Positions 25,302 through 37,586 of a stretch of DNA of 64,000 nucleotides are shown piece after piece. Under the pieces are notes generated by a model. The model was given only the letters and a program-made list of their open reading frames with translations, had not been told where the DNA came from and did not search any database. The position numbers and the translations under genes were made by a program. Source of the DNA: Acanthococcus lagerstroemiae (taxonomy: Eukaryota; Arthropoda; Insecta; Hemiptera; Eriococcidae); the NCBI GenBank assembly GCA_031841125.1, contig CM063110.1:26469626-26533625 (forward strand), read 5' to 3'. Position 1 is the stretch's first letter. Each line of letters begins with the position of its first letter.

Positions 25302-27580
25302 CTACTTAACGTCGATTTCTTTAAAATTTTTGTTCGACCTTTTGAAGTATTTAGTGAGATTGTTGCAAGGAGACATCGAGGTTGACCTCTTCCTCTTCAC
25401 GGCTTTCTTGATCTGTTTCTGTATGACTAATTTCTTAATCTGCTGGTGATGTATGTTCGTCAACCAATTATTAGTTAAATCTCGGTGTTTTTCAACTTCG
25501 ACACAGATGTGAGTTTGGTAACCATCGATGACAGCATTCGGTAGCATCATCATAGACGACCTCTCTGTAAAGATAAGTATTTCAGTTAACGTCAGTTTTC
25601 CAAAATATTGCAGGATGATGGATGAAACATGCTAATCGAGCACCTTGAAATCTCATGGCATTTCTGTAGGCTGCACACGCTACAGCCGAAAATCGTTTGC
25701 ATTTTCGGAGTCGCACTTCATCAAGTTTCGTCGCAAAACTTACGGGCTCCAAATCGGTACCATTGGTTTGTTGCGAAAGCTGCGCCGATTCCGGCTGTGA
25801 GAAAGTATCTTCATCGTTGGTTGTTGGAATTGTCCAAAGCCAAGGGGAAGGATGGTCGGAGGACGTTGCTATCTGTAATAACATTTTTATGAATAAACAT
25901 GCAAAAATATAAATTAGTTACCAGGCAATGATACATACTTTGAGTTCATCCTCGGGACACCATGACACATCTGATAGCCCCTCTAGCTGTCCGCCCAACA
26001 TAATGATAGGGTTTCCGGAAGTGTTCGTCCTCCACAGAAATATTTTCGAATTACTATTATCGATACTGGCCAAATATTTTTCATCAGGACTCAAACTGAT
26101 TTTATCGTAACAGCAGGTGACCGCATGACCCGAATAAAACCTGTCTGCAAGTTGTACGTTATATTACATTTTGCCCTAGTTTAATACTGTTTCATAGCCT
26201 CAAGAAAGAACTGATGATTACTTACTCGGTGTGGGAGAGTAAGAAGAGATATTAAAAGCATAAACGACGCTATTGAAACTGCTTGCATACAGTATCGTGG
26301 CATTCTTATTGATAACCATGTGACTGTATCCTTTGAACGAATTTTTCTTCGGAGAAGGTAACTGGTAGAGGGGTATTGGTTTTTCCGTCGTTTTCAGGTA
26401 CGTTTTGCGTAAATCCCAAACATTGATATTCCTGTACATTAGATTGCAGAGATTCATCAACTCAAATTACAGAAAATGTTGGCGCGTATCACTCGAGTCA
26501 ATTCGGAGAATATCAAAATTGTAACCCAGAAATGATTCTAAATCATGAAGGAGTACACATGTTTAGATAATCATACTCACGAATCGACATCTGCACATGA
26601 GATCAATTTCAGTTCATCTTGGAAAGTTACCCACGTAACCCTGGCATTTTCATTTTTACCTGTCGAAGTAAAGCGAACAATCAATAAGACTGCCAAATTT
26701 CAAATAACACGAGTTTGTATAAATGTGATACAGTTTCCTGCACTTACTATACATCCTCGGGTGACAATTCATTATACATTGTTCCGGATTATTGCGAGGG
26801 CTACGCGAGTCCCATACATAGACATTTCCATCACGTCCTCCAGTAGCGAAAATATCTGCAATGAATCACATGATGTAAAAACTATACAATTACATCAACG
26901 GATTCATTGTTACGAAAATATCTAGATTCAAAATTATTTGTACCAGAATTCTGAGGCCTGAAACAGGCTGTCTTCACAGAGCATCGATGAGCTTTAAATG
27001 AGTTGATTTCAGTCAATACACCGTCGCTGTGAACGTTCCACAAACCCACAGCATGATCACCTGAGGTTGTGACCAGCTTCATGTCTACTTCACTCCATGC
27101 TGCAGAAAAAAGTGCATTACCATGCGCAGTTGTAACTGAAACATTGAAAAAATTATTATCAGATTGTGTAGCCAACTACTTACAGCAAGCCAATTCATGG
27201 AATGTAAATACGTACTAGTATAGCATGAAGATTCCGAATGCAACAAGTTAGTATTTAAAATTATGATTTGGCCATTTTCACAAGTGGCCGCGAGAACGTG
27301 ACCGTTTCCACGTTTCTTCGCAAATGAACAACTCAACAACTTAGAATCAACCATGTCTGGATGAGGCATCATGTACGAGGTACAACGAAGTCTATTCAAG
27401 ATAGAGTCATAGTCGAGAAATATGTCTGTAAAATTAAGATCATTGGTCATAATACGAAAGGATACTTCGGTAAATTAATAATTATAAATGCATCTCGCAT
27501 GATAAAATGTTTTCAACGGGATTAAGATAATACATACCACAGTCTTCTGACCGCTGATGCAAATTCCGTAAGAAATCCAT
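25302..27580 (-). CDS. dtl: DTL/CDT2, WD40 substrate receptor of CRL4 ubiquitin ligase, 9 exons
   Basis: Exons 27580-27538, 27425-27216, 27135-26944, 26855-26748, 26659-26581, 26431-26226, 26144-25939, 25872-25644 and 25564-25302 join in frame to 511 residues. WD40 repeats fill about residues 40-360, with AWSEVDMKLVTTSGDHAVGLW, ATGGRDGNVYVWDSR (149-166), NINVWDLRKTY (212-222), LSPDEKYLAS and SWCPEDELKIATSSD, all matching CDT2. WDSR and WDLR are the WDXR boxes that bind DDB1. CRL4-CDT2 destroys CDT1, p21/Dacapo-type inhibitors and SET8 when they sit on PCNA at chromatin. The C-terminal part is only about 150 residues (human 730 residues in all). It ends in a basic stretch (KRKRS) and NNLTKYFKRS (492-501), which resembles the C-terminal PCNA-binding PIP box of human CDT2. 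The gene converges with AHI1, 144 bases between stop codons. Confidence 0.94.
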
Positions 27581-27759
27581 TAGTTATTCTTCAAAACAGC
27601 GATCTGTCATAATACATCACAAGTTCAAATTCGAAGTTTGATTTATCTATATAATCTCTAGAATTAATTTCAAATTCCAAGATTAAAATATTAATTTCAC
27701 AAGCAATAAACCAACTACGCCAAAATTCTTTATCACCTTCTCTGCTTCTATTTTTCTAT

Positions 27760-27767
27760 TTTCGCGC
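27760..27767 (+). promoter_or_regulatory. E2F-type site upstream of dtl
   Basis: TTTCGCGC matches the E2F consensus TTTSSCGC. It lies 180 bases upstream of the dtl ATG (on the minus strand it reads GCGCGAAA). CDT2 is an S-phase gene and a known kind of E2F target in animals. CG-rich words are rare in this AT-rich flank, so the site stands out. Function is inferred. Confidence 0.45.
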
Positions 27768-27920
27768 TGAAAATTCTTCAACAAAATTACATCTTTTGAC
27801 TTGCGAAGCGTACACTATAGGCAGCACTGTTGTTATAACAGAACAGGATTGTGCCTTTTCACATCTCTCGATTTCCCTTTCATAAATGATAACTGATAAG
27901 GAATATCTAGGCATGTATTT

Positions 27921-27997
27921 GAGGAGTTATCTGTCAAAAGAGCGCTTGACATATGGGATTCCCATATGTCAAGCGCCCTTTTGACAAATAACTCCTC
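27921..27997. repeat. 77-base near-perfect palindrome
   Basis: GAGGAGTTATCTGTCAAAAG and the following 18 bases are mirrored by their reverse complement ending in AATAACTCCTC at 27997, with almost no loop (centre near 27959) and three or so differences. The bases ATTT flank both sides. It could be a tiny fold-back MITE. No frame crosses it. Confidence 0.8.
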
Positions 27998-28275
27998 ATT
28001 TGATGAATGATGAATGATGGATAGAAAAGCGACCCCTTTTCAGAGAATATTTTTGGAATCCCTAGTTATAAATTATGCGAACGACTGCTCCATGCCTAGT
28101 AACCACTGTAAGTTCGTTGAAAGGTTGAAACGAATAACGAATTGAAGGGAACAAGCTAGGTCGCTCGGCTTTCAGCTGAAGTCTGGACCACTGAGGAAAC
28201 CCTTTTATCTTACAAAACATTTCTCATCTCTAAGAAACTTCGCGTAGAACTTTTCTTATTATTTCCATTGCGTAA

Positions 28276-28485
28276 GGGCCGTTTCACAGTCATGTTTCCG
28301 GAACGGCAGCCATGAAAGCGGTTAGATATCACACGAGGAGCTCCTGGCCGGCAGCTAGGGACGGTGGGACGGTGCCGTGTGCGCGCCGGATTGAAAATGA
28401 AATGGCCCGGCTCCCATTTTCCGTGTGATATCTGACCGCCTTCACAGCTACTATTCCGGCAACACGGCATCGTGTGAAACGGCTT
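28276..28485. mobile_element. MITE with long imperfect terminal inverted repeats
   Basis: The left end reads GGGCCGTTTCACAG and, 40 bases on, GCGGTTAGATATCACACG. The reverse complement of the right end reads GCCGTTTCACACG and, after a similar gap, GGCGGTCAGATATCACACG. The arms are each about 70 bases, around a short GC-rich centre. There is no coding capacity. No clear target duplication was found. Confidence 0.7.
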
Positions 28486-29800
28486 TTGGCTAACAAAAAA
28501 ATTCGACATCCATCAGAAATTTCTTTCTTTTCAAAAAGCAAAAAGGATTGGTGATTTGGTAGCACTGATGACTTGGTCCAAGTGGTTGACGAATGACGAG
28601 AGCCAGTTTTCTGCTGCATATTTTACCATTAGTAGTCTATGAAAAAGGACGCTAATGTAGATAGGGTTAGGGATCTTTTTTTGAACAAAGTTCACAACAT
28701 TCCTTGCAAGCTCTTGCATGCTACATAAATACTGCCGCTGGTCTCGGTGTTGCGCAAGATGTAAATGTGACTCATTGAAAAAGCGGGAAGTATTGTAGCT
28801 TCTAGTTGTTCATCCATTTTTCTATAGTTTTTTTTTACTAGTAAAAGTGCAGTGGAGAATAGATAATCAATTTTAAAATGTTTGAAAAAGTGTTTAGTGT
28901 GGTCACGATGTGAAATATTCAACACCGACTTATTGTTGTAGGAAACAAGTAAGTTCAGTTCCGCGCTGTATCTCCCAAATTATGCGCCGCATCTTCTAAT
29001 GGAGTTACAGCTGGGGTTCGCATACACGTAATTCTTTGGCTTAAAATTATGTAACAGAGTCTAATTTGGTTGGAAAAGTAGTTAGCATACTTGACTCTTT
29101 GATCACAACCCCGGTCAATCAGCAAAACCAACCAGATTGTGGTAACGGTACAGAATGAGAAGTCATCAGTGATTCTACTTTCATACGTTTTATGCATTTG
29201 TTCCTAAATGCAAATATGTACATTTGTAAATACGAATCCATGTGTGTGCCTTTTCCTAGAGATGCCGAAAAGTTAATTTGAATCACATAGAGTAGATTAG
29301 TCCCATATCTGTCTGTACGAAGATGGATGTTAGAAGTTGAGAGTTCTTAGCATTGAAAGCCTGTGTATTTTAAATACATATATATAACTTCTACAGCTAA
29401 TCTTAATATTTTATGTTATAGAGAGATGCTGTCTAGTGTTTCATTTTGTCTCCGCATTCTCCATCACCTCAAGATTCTGCCAAGCTGAGATGTCCGTTCT
29501 AGCCAGCTGAATTGATGTTTTGGTAAGTAAATATATCATCGTGTTGCTTTTTACATCTATCGGGAAACCGCTTGGAACATTTTGAACAGAGCAGTGGATT
29601 TCTTATTCAATAATACCGTGATCGTGATTAATCAAATGCGCTTTTAGTGTGGCGAACATTAGATGTCAAACGGTGTATTCGACCTTGCCGAAGTATATTC
29701 ACATTTCGCAGTTTCTAAAAGGAATCGTTCTATTACGTTGCAAACTTATTGATGAAATATCTTCTCTGTTATTTTCAGGAACATGGAGACGGAGATTATT

Positions 29801-29894
29801 GTTTCTACAAACTGCATATTCCATACGAAGATGAAGATCGATGATCCGTTTCTACAAACTGCATATTCTATACGAAGATGAAGATCGATGACCG
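29801..29894. repeat. 47-bp tandem duplication, two copies
   Basis: The unit beginning GTTTCTACAAACTGCATATT is present at 29801-29847 and again at 29848-29894 with two substitutions. The unit is not a multiple of three and no gene is seen here. Confidence 0.85.
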
Positions 29895-30650
29895 CGAATG
29901 TCGTTCGTGTTTGTTAAAATTAATGTCTTACGAGAAGGATCAAATCGAAATTGACGTGTGTATATTTAGTGCATGTTCATAACTTTTAGGTGATTCTCGG
30001 GCCACACCAGAGCAATGCAACCATTTTATCCCATCATCGTTCTGTTTCCAGTTTATTCCTATTTTACTGTTGGTCAATTTTACGCTTATGTCGGTTCAAA
30101 AATGTTCACCACTGGGTTCTTTCTTATTCCAACAGTGAGAGGGAGGCTTACCTTTTTTATGTTCTTTTTTCTAAACGCCTGTTAGTTCTTTTTTACGCAG
30201 TCAGTTTCGATTATGCCTTCTCCCTTTGCCGTATATTATAGTGAAGTGCAGTGAGAAGTGCTCGCGATGGCTCCGAATGGCCGAAGTTCGATTCGTGTAC
30301 ATCGTGCTCCCCCTTCGTGTTTTAAATAGTACCTATTTAACGTATAATGGCCTTCGCGGTTTTTCTTAATTTGCGTTGTGTAAGATTTCGATTTTTTACC
30401 CCCACGCGTTGGGCAGCTCTTTGCCTGAAGTGTTCCAGTTGGTGAGTCCTTTGCAATTTTCGGGGTATCTAACAACGGTTTATATTTATAAGATTTTCCT
30501 CTGTTACTGGAACAGTACCATGTACTTTCTACATTCACCTTTACCTATCCGCTGTGTAGTTAGTTGGTGATGGGTTATTGTAGTGTACAGGAAATCTGGA
30601 TTAATGTATATTTGTGGTTCATGATCCATACTTCAGTCTGTCAGTGCTTT

Positions 30651-30755
30651 CTAATTTGAATTACTTGTGTTTTGTGGTTAAAGTTTGGTGCTTTATTTTT
30701 TTGAATTATTTGTGGTTACACTTCAGTGCTTTGAATTATTTGTGGTTAAAGTTTT
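30651..30755. repeat. Short imperfect repeats of TTTGAATTATTTGTGGTTA
   Basis: Three copies of TTTGAATTAYTTGTG, two of them with a GTGGTTA extension, within 105 bases, separated by related TTTGGTGC/TTCAGTGC words. No frame is preserved. Confidence 0.6.
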
Positions 30756-33235
30756 CTTTTTTTGTCGGAAGTGCAGTGTCTATTTGAGCATATATTCTCC
30801 TGGTGAGTACAATGATTAATACTTTTATATTAAAATTTTTATATCATATTCTTATTTTACATGTTAGTTCTAAGTTACTGTTATAGCAATTTTTTACACT
30901 AACACCTTGGGAATAAGTTGTTTATACAACTAATTATTGTTATCTGTGGTTCTGAACACCATAATGTTCAGTTATTAAGGGAAGAAATCTTTAGCTTAGT
31001 ATTAGTGTACCCTAAGCTACAGATTTGTCTCACTTCTTCCGGGCTCAGTGCATAAGCTGAGTTTCTTACTGATTCAAAGTTTAAATCATATTTTTTCCTC
31101 TACAGGGGTAAGTCTCAGCGAACTGTATATTTGTGTGGAAATGTCAATATATGAGTGGACCGACCTGTATTTGAAGAGTTGAACTGCAGATAATCCGTTG
31201 TATGGGTTGTGTTATTGGAAGAAATCCTGCAATAAAAAGGTAAGGAATTTGAGCGGATTATATAGCATTCGATACTGTGTATCTGTGGGCAAGGAATGCG
31301 AGTTTATCCGTTGTTTTTTTTTTGGATAAGAAACAAGAGATGTAAGAGAATAGGTTAGGGTGATGTGAGTGCAGGTGGTAGAACTACAGGGCAGAGGGCA
31401 GCTACTCCGCAGAAAAATTTAGGAGGCAGTAGCTCTTTGAACTCTTTTATTTTCTGCAAATCAGCATAGATATGAAACGAATATTTAAAAATAACTACCT
31501 ATTTCAGCCTTTAAGTCAGTAGATCATACCTTTTTTGGTTTTCTTAATTTTTTTTCTGTCTCTTCTCCCCTTTCAAAAATGCCTTTCGTCATCATTTGGT
31601 GCCAGAATCTCAGGAATACGAACCGGATCGTATTTCTTATAGCTGGTTCATCAGCCGCTTCAATTTTTCCTTCGTCCTGTTTTGGTTACATTGTTTGGCG
31701 TTTAAGAGCTTCCAGATATTTTGGGATTGAAGAAATGCACTTTTCTTATTCATGTTGTTGATGTGTTCGAAATTTTAAAACTGAGGACCTTTCAGAACGA
31801 CAGAGCAAAAAATAAACGGATAGATGACCGGCGAAGAAATTAATTAAAAGCTGCAAATTATTTTAAAAATAAAGCACAATTTTTTTTTTTTTTTTGTAAT
31901 AAAGAACAACGGATAAAAAATTTTAATTGTACTGTTGTATATTGTTTTTAAAATTTTTTTACTTGCTAAAAAAACATCGTTCTCATGACAAAAAAATCAC
32001 ATTTAAAAAATGGTAACTTTTCCTGCTACATTTTTTCAAGTTGTAGCCAAACACTTCCGTTGCATATTTTAAACGTTTCTGTTTTAAACAACTTGCCATA
32101 GCTTCAAATTTGGTGTTTGTATTTTTCTCCCCATGAATGTCAAGTTGTTGAGTAATGAGAAAAAAAATCAACAATGTGTATTATAGTTCATTAATTTAAA
32201 CATTTCAAAAATGCAGCATTTCTCTTTGATACTATTCTTTTTTTTTTTTTTTTTTTTTTTAGTAGTATTAATATTTCTGGGATACTTGTAAATATTCTTA
32301 AATTTCAATAAGTTTAATATTTTGCTAAAGAAAAGAAACAAGTTATAAAACAACACGTGGCAAATTTTAAAGTGTTGGAACATAATAAAAGAATTGAAAC
32401 AGAATTCTTTGTTTGGTAAATAATATTAATTTTACACGCTTGCTTTTTTTTTCTAAATCTGATTCTGATCTCTGATGTATACTTTTTTGTTGTAATTCGT
32501 CAAGAACCAATCCTATGCTCTGTTTAAAATTTAAGAAACTAGAATTTAAAAGAAGAACAAATCCAACTCAGAAGCAGGGTGTCCGAGAGCTAAGTAAAAA
32601 GTGCTTCAAGCTCCGTTTTAGCTTCAGCTGACTCCACGCTTCACTACCACTATCTGCTTTCAGTTAGTTGCTTCAGCCTTCAATTCTGAAGCTGGTGCAG
32701 AGTCTGGAACCAGAAAAATGGTCGGAGTGGACCCGTTTTTTGGCTCTGCTCCGGGGTCCCGCCCCGTTCACGTTTTGATACTGCAGACATGCAGCAATGT
32801 AGCTAGGAAGTAGCTAAAATTCTGAATTCTGAGTGATGAACAAGAAGTACCTTAAAATTGAGGAGACAGAGACCTTTTTTCCAGGTACAGATGTTAGTAT
32901 GAAGCAGTGTGACCACATTGATGATACTTTAACCAATGTTACCTTTCTGACAATTTGTTCATTTTCCTTCAATGAATGAGATTCTTCAAAAATTGACCGA
33001 AACTATCCATCGAAATTTGAAATCGAATAGTCGAACACAATCCATTTGCATTTATCATTTTTATTTTACTTACCTTTGCATAACATAAAATGCTCCATTA
33101 TTTGTGCATTAATTTTAATTGATAAGTAATCGAAGACGTTATTTATTGAGAAGTAAATAATCGGCGCCTTAGAATTGTGAACTTTCAGCTCATCCCTGTG
33201 GACCGCTACGAGAATTGTAAAACATAATTTTGAAA

Positions 33236-36200
33236 ATGGAAGATAAAGAAGCTGCCACCACCAACATTCAACCGGAATTTAATCCAGGTATCGTTTTAAG
33301 TATCATGTTCTTGACTCTAAACTAACTGCAACTTTCCTTTCATTTATGTGGTCTGGTATCCTTTGTCTGCCGGACAATGAACACGAAAGAACTGTGTAGT
33401 TGAAAATTCAAATTTTGTGTAGTAATTATGCATGAGAAGTCGTTTCTCTCGTTCTTCCCTATCTCACCAAGCCTTAGGCCTTTTTTACGTAATCTCCCAA
33501 CCATTAACCCAGTATTCCACTTTATACTTTGCAGATATCAATCAAGATGAACTGATCATGCAGAGATGCAGAGAAATCGAAAAAGAAGTAATATTCTCTT
33601 TCAGCATCGTCGGTGTAACTCACTCTGATATCAGCGTGCCCAAACCAGTCGATACGTTTCTAACACGTATATCCACTTGATTATAGATTTGTGATACGAC
33701 AAGTTTAGTTGGAGAAAAAGAAGAATTGAGTCTGCTCGAAGCAGAATACATAAGCGATGAAGTATATCAAGCCAAGGTGAAGAATTTGCTACAAAATTAT
33801 CGATACATTAGGAGGACCAGACCAGATGGTAACTGTTTCTATCGTGCCTTCGCTTACGCTTATTTTGAGAGATTGTTGAATTATCCATCAGAATATGCCA
33901 GGTATGTAAGTAAACAGGGGATTTCATTATTAATAATAGTATTATTCGTTTTGGGCCCACGAGTTGATGTTTTATCTCGATTTCAGTTTCCGAGAAATAA
34001 TCATGAAGATTAAGTCGTCTTTAATGTCTTCGGGATTCTCACCGGTTACATTAGAAGATTTCCACGAAACTGTAAGATTTAACTTGAATTTATCATTGCA
34101 ACATACCGGTTGCATAATATACCCATTCGTTATAATGCAGGGAAATGAGAACCGAAATTCAAATGAGGGGAGTAAAGTTAGAAAATCATTGAAATGATCG
34201 ACGTGCTAGTTAGATGATTTGATAAGATGCAGATGATCAAAGATGACTGCAATGCAGATGAACCGTAATGCTCAAATCAGAATAACATGTATGAGATGAT
34301 AAGGCTAGGTATCTAAATTTGAGCAGTTGTGGAAGGTGGTCTAGATAAGTCCTCCAAGAGTTCAAATGAGTGTATCTGAGTCTGAATAAGTTTTACCCAA
34401 TCCTGAAGAAGTCTGAACGCTTCTGAAAGTGTCATAACTTACTTTGAATAACTTGAACAGAAATTAAAAGCCTGAATAAACTTGAAAGATTCTCAGTGAG
34501 TTTTAAAGAGACCTAATGAAACCCGAAGAGGCTCTAGGCAGCCGCGATCTTCTTGAATGTGTATTTATGGATTCTTGACGATGCCGAATGAATCTACCGA
34601 GTTTTTACATGATGTGAACTAATCGGTTTGACAGAGTCTAAGTGAATCTGAACAAATCTACATGCGTGAAAAGGGCCGAATAAGGCTGTAAGAATGTTGA
34701 CGTAGTCTAAATGAACCTAAATGATTCCTATCAAAAAGAGAATGAGTCTCAACAGTTGGATTGAGTTTGATGAGCCTGGTGAGTTTTTAAGAACCGTCAA
34801 AAAGTCTGATTGAGTTTTAAAGGGATTGACCTCGTCTTAAAGAGTCCTAATATCGTAACATAACGTAATCTGAATAAGTTTTCACATAGTGTGTATGAAC
34901 ATGAAAGTTTGAGTCCTAAAAGTTTCAGTGAGTCAACTTGACGCAGTAGACCCTGGATGCTCTCTAATAAAGTCTAAATCCTGTGAATGAGTCCTAACGG
35001 AGTGTTAATAACCACTGAATGACTGATTAGTCGTAACATAGTCTAAATGGGTCCTTACGAGTTTTGGCAGGGCTAGAATGAGACTGAAAGTACTGAACAA
35101 GTTCGAACGAGTCTTGATTAAATTGTAACAGAATTTAAATAATATCTTATCCGATCGAAAAAATCGAAAAATGGTTTTACATAGTGTTGATGTAAATGAG
35201 TCTGACGAACTTGAATTTTGACCAGCCTTGTCTAAGTTTGATCAAATCTGAACGAGTCTTAACAAAGTTTGGATAGGTTCTCAAAGAGTTTGGTAAGTTT
35301 TGATAAGCCTGACGGAAGTCTAGATGAGTATTACGAGTTTGCATGAATATTGACGAATCATAATAAAATTTGAGTGAGTTTTAAGACAATCTGAATAAGT
35401 TGTAAGGGTTTGAAGACATGGTAAATGAACTGTAACAGAAGCAGAGTTAATCTAAGTCTGAATAAAATGTAAAAGCGTGCGTGAGTCGCAATGAAGCTTA
35501 GATGAGTCCTAAACGTAATCTGAACGAGTTTTAATTGAGTCAGAAATTTTGCCTTGATTAATGTGAATGAATCTTCCTTGACAAAGTTTGAACATGATAA
35601 CAACGTCAGGATATAGTATCTTGCTTTGCAAATACCAAATGATTTTCAGTTCAGTCAGCCTGAGTTTTTATAGAATCTGAACGAGCTTCGACGAATTAGT
35701 TTTTCTCAGTGAGTCTTATGCAGTCGGAATGTGTGTTAAGGAGTCCAAAATTTCTAATTCTCGTTCGTGTGGGTTCACAGTTCATGGAAGTTGTCGATGT
35801 CTTGGCCAAAGGCAGCAGCGCCCAAGAAGAATTATTCAGGTTATTCAATGAACAAGGTTATTCAGATTACGTAGTCGTCTATTTGAGACTAATCACTTCT
35901 TCAGAACTTCAGCGGGATGCCGAATTTTACACAAATTTTATCGAGGGTGATCGCACAATCGCTGAATTCTGCCATCAGGTATGCAATACTGTAATAACCG
36001 TCTAGAGATGTTTGAAAGAAGAAAGATACAGACTCCGTGACAAATTCCTGAGTTCGTGTGTTTGTTGTAGGAAGTGGAACCTATGTATAAAGAGATCGAC
36101 GAGATACACATAGTCGCTCTGAGCTCGGCTCTGGACGTAGGCATTCGGGTCCGTTACATGGATCGAGGTCAGTCGACGGAGGCGATAGCGCATGATTTTC

Positions 36201-36280
36201 CAAAAGGATCTCACGTACGCGTTCATTTGTTGTACAGACCCGGACATTACGACATTTTGTATCCAGTTGAAACCAATTAA
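33236..36280 (+). CDS. OTUB1: Otubain (OTUB1-type ubiquitin thioesterase), six exons
   Basis: Exons 33236-33287, 33535-33587, 33687-33901, 33987-34071, 35781-35978 and 36071-36280 give 270 residues, against 271 for human OTUB1. The OTU catalytic triad is present: Asp82 and Cys85 in RPDGNCFYRAF, and His260 in YRPGHYDILYP. Other family blocks are NYRYIRRTRP, FREIIMKIK, EDFHETFMEVVD, SDYVVVYLRLITSSELQR, FYTNFIEG, EFCHQEVEPMYKE and RVRYMDRG. OTUB1 cleaves Lys48-linked ubiquitin chains and also blocks UBC13-type E2 enzymes without catalysis. It acts in cytosol and nucleus. Intron 4 is 1.7 kb and is almost filled by the longest 10-bp repeat block in the window; the other introns are 85-250 bases. 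The N-terminal 35 residues are the least conserved part. Confidence 0.95.
34330..35620 (+). repeat. Longest degenerate 10-bp repeat block, filling OTUB1 intron 4
   Basis: About 1.3 kb of GTCTGAATAA, AGTTTTGATA, AGTCCTAAAC and similar words. In one measured stretch CTGAA/TTGAA words start at 34382, 34403, 34413, 34423, 34444, 34453, 34472, 34482 and 34492, that is multiples of about 10 (110 bases for 11 steps). The unit drifts freely in sequence while the spacing holds. Orientation is plus, sense to OTUB1. Confidence 0.75.
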
Positions 36281-36834
36281 ATCATTCGCAATTACCACTG
36301 AATCGCATTTTCAACTTTCGTTTTTCTACGAACCCTTTTCTTTTTTAGTATTTTTCCTCCGCTTCGGTTCCAATACGAACTAGCACTGGCGCTATATCTG
36401 TGGATACGCCAATCCTTCAATATGATTGTTTTAACAGAAACGGATGAAGACCCCGTTTGTGGCGAGAATAGCTTTTTATGTTTATAAATGTCTAGTTGTG
36501 ACCGTGATACTCATTTCGCTACAATATTGCTCTTGGGGAAATATCACCATGTATTTTACTAATATCAAAATACTGTGTCGGTCAGATTTTATGTCGAGTT
36601 CTCATGCAGTATAGTCTCGCATTATCCGGGTAGATAAGCAAATATTTTGAAATAATCAACGCTTTTATATGATATAGTTTGAATTATTGTGTATGCTGAG
36701 GTTATAACTGAGACCTGGGGAGTTATTCGAGTGATGTTATAAGGTTAGGGTCTTCGCTGTACGCAAAAATATGTCTAGTGTTCCCGATCATGATTCAGTT
36801 AATTGTATTTATATTATGTATTCTAATGTTATGT

Positions 36835-36840
36835 AATAAA
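36835..36840 (+). promoter_or_regulatory. Poly(A) signal of OTUB1
   Basis: AATAAA 555 bases after the OTUB1 stop codon. It is the first canonical signal I found on this strand downstream of the gene. Confidence 0.5.
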
Positions 36841-36879
36841 TGTTTAGCCAGGTTTTGTGTAGTGGGTGTTTCGGTATGA

Positions 36880-37580
36880 GTATGAGAAATCATAGAGTGA
36901 TTGCTTTCAATGAGTAAGATGCAGCAGCCCTTACAGGGTTGATTAAAACTCACCTTTCATGTATTCACGAAACCTGTACATAAGACTTGCTGAAACTCTT
37001 CAAGACAATGTATAGTTTGAGGCGCTTCGAGACCATATTCCCAAAATTAAGCGGGTGTATGAGAATAAGAATATTTGAAGCTACCAGGGATGGTAAGTCA
37101 GCCGTTAGCCAAGGGATTTTCCCGTGGAAAAATGTTAGCTTTTAGCTAGCCGAAAGTTGAAAAATTAACTGGCTAACGGTTAACAATGTTCCTTTGAATG
37201 TAATTTCAAGCAACCACCTGTCTTTTTTTCTACTTGAAATAATTTTAAAGCTAATAAACAAATAATTCTGCTCTAAAATTGAAAGTGATTGTACGCCATC
37301 GGGGCTGGATTTACGAGTAGACAGGGTAGACAGTTGCCTATAGTGACTAAGTTTTCTTAATCCTTTTTTTACAATTGGGCTAGATATTGATACACAAATG
37401 TATTTTATAACATCAAACAATTGATACACAAATATATTTTATAACATCAACCATAATTATTGTAATTCTGACTGGAATTAACATTTTTAGATGAATTTTA
37501 ACCATAAATGGAAATAAATTAAATTTTTCTTCCTTCGTGGTGTGAAAAATGGAAAAGGAAAATATTGTCGCCCTCAATAA
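36880..37580. other. Intergenic, nothing recognised
   Basis: AT-rich sequence without a gene. A short direct repeat (TTGATACACAAATRTATTTTATAACATCAA) occurs twice near 37389-37450. Confidence 0.4.
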
Positions 37581-37586
37581 TTGACA

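Larger units (their letters stand above)
27768..33235. other. 5.5-kb intergenic region between dtl and OTUB1
   Basis: No coding gene recognised. It holds a 77-base palindrome (27921), a MITE (28276), a 47-bp tandem pair (29801), a small repeat (30651), long T runs (31880, 32240) and a Ser/Leu-like word-repeat stretch rich in GCTTCAG and GGCTCTG (32590-32760). An acceptor-like TTTCAG at about 33188 hints at a 5' UTR intron of OTUB1. Confidence 0.45.

Noticed and set aside
32590..32760. GCTTCAG/GGCTCTG word-rich stretch as a periodic repeat
   Set aside because: The words recur but the spacing is irregular, unlike the 10-bp blocks.
34330..35620. CRISPR-like array
   Set aside because: There are no constant repeats or distinct spacers; the unit is about 10 bp and degenerate, and the host is a eukaryote.
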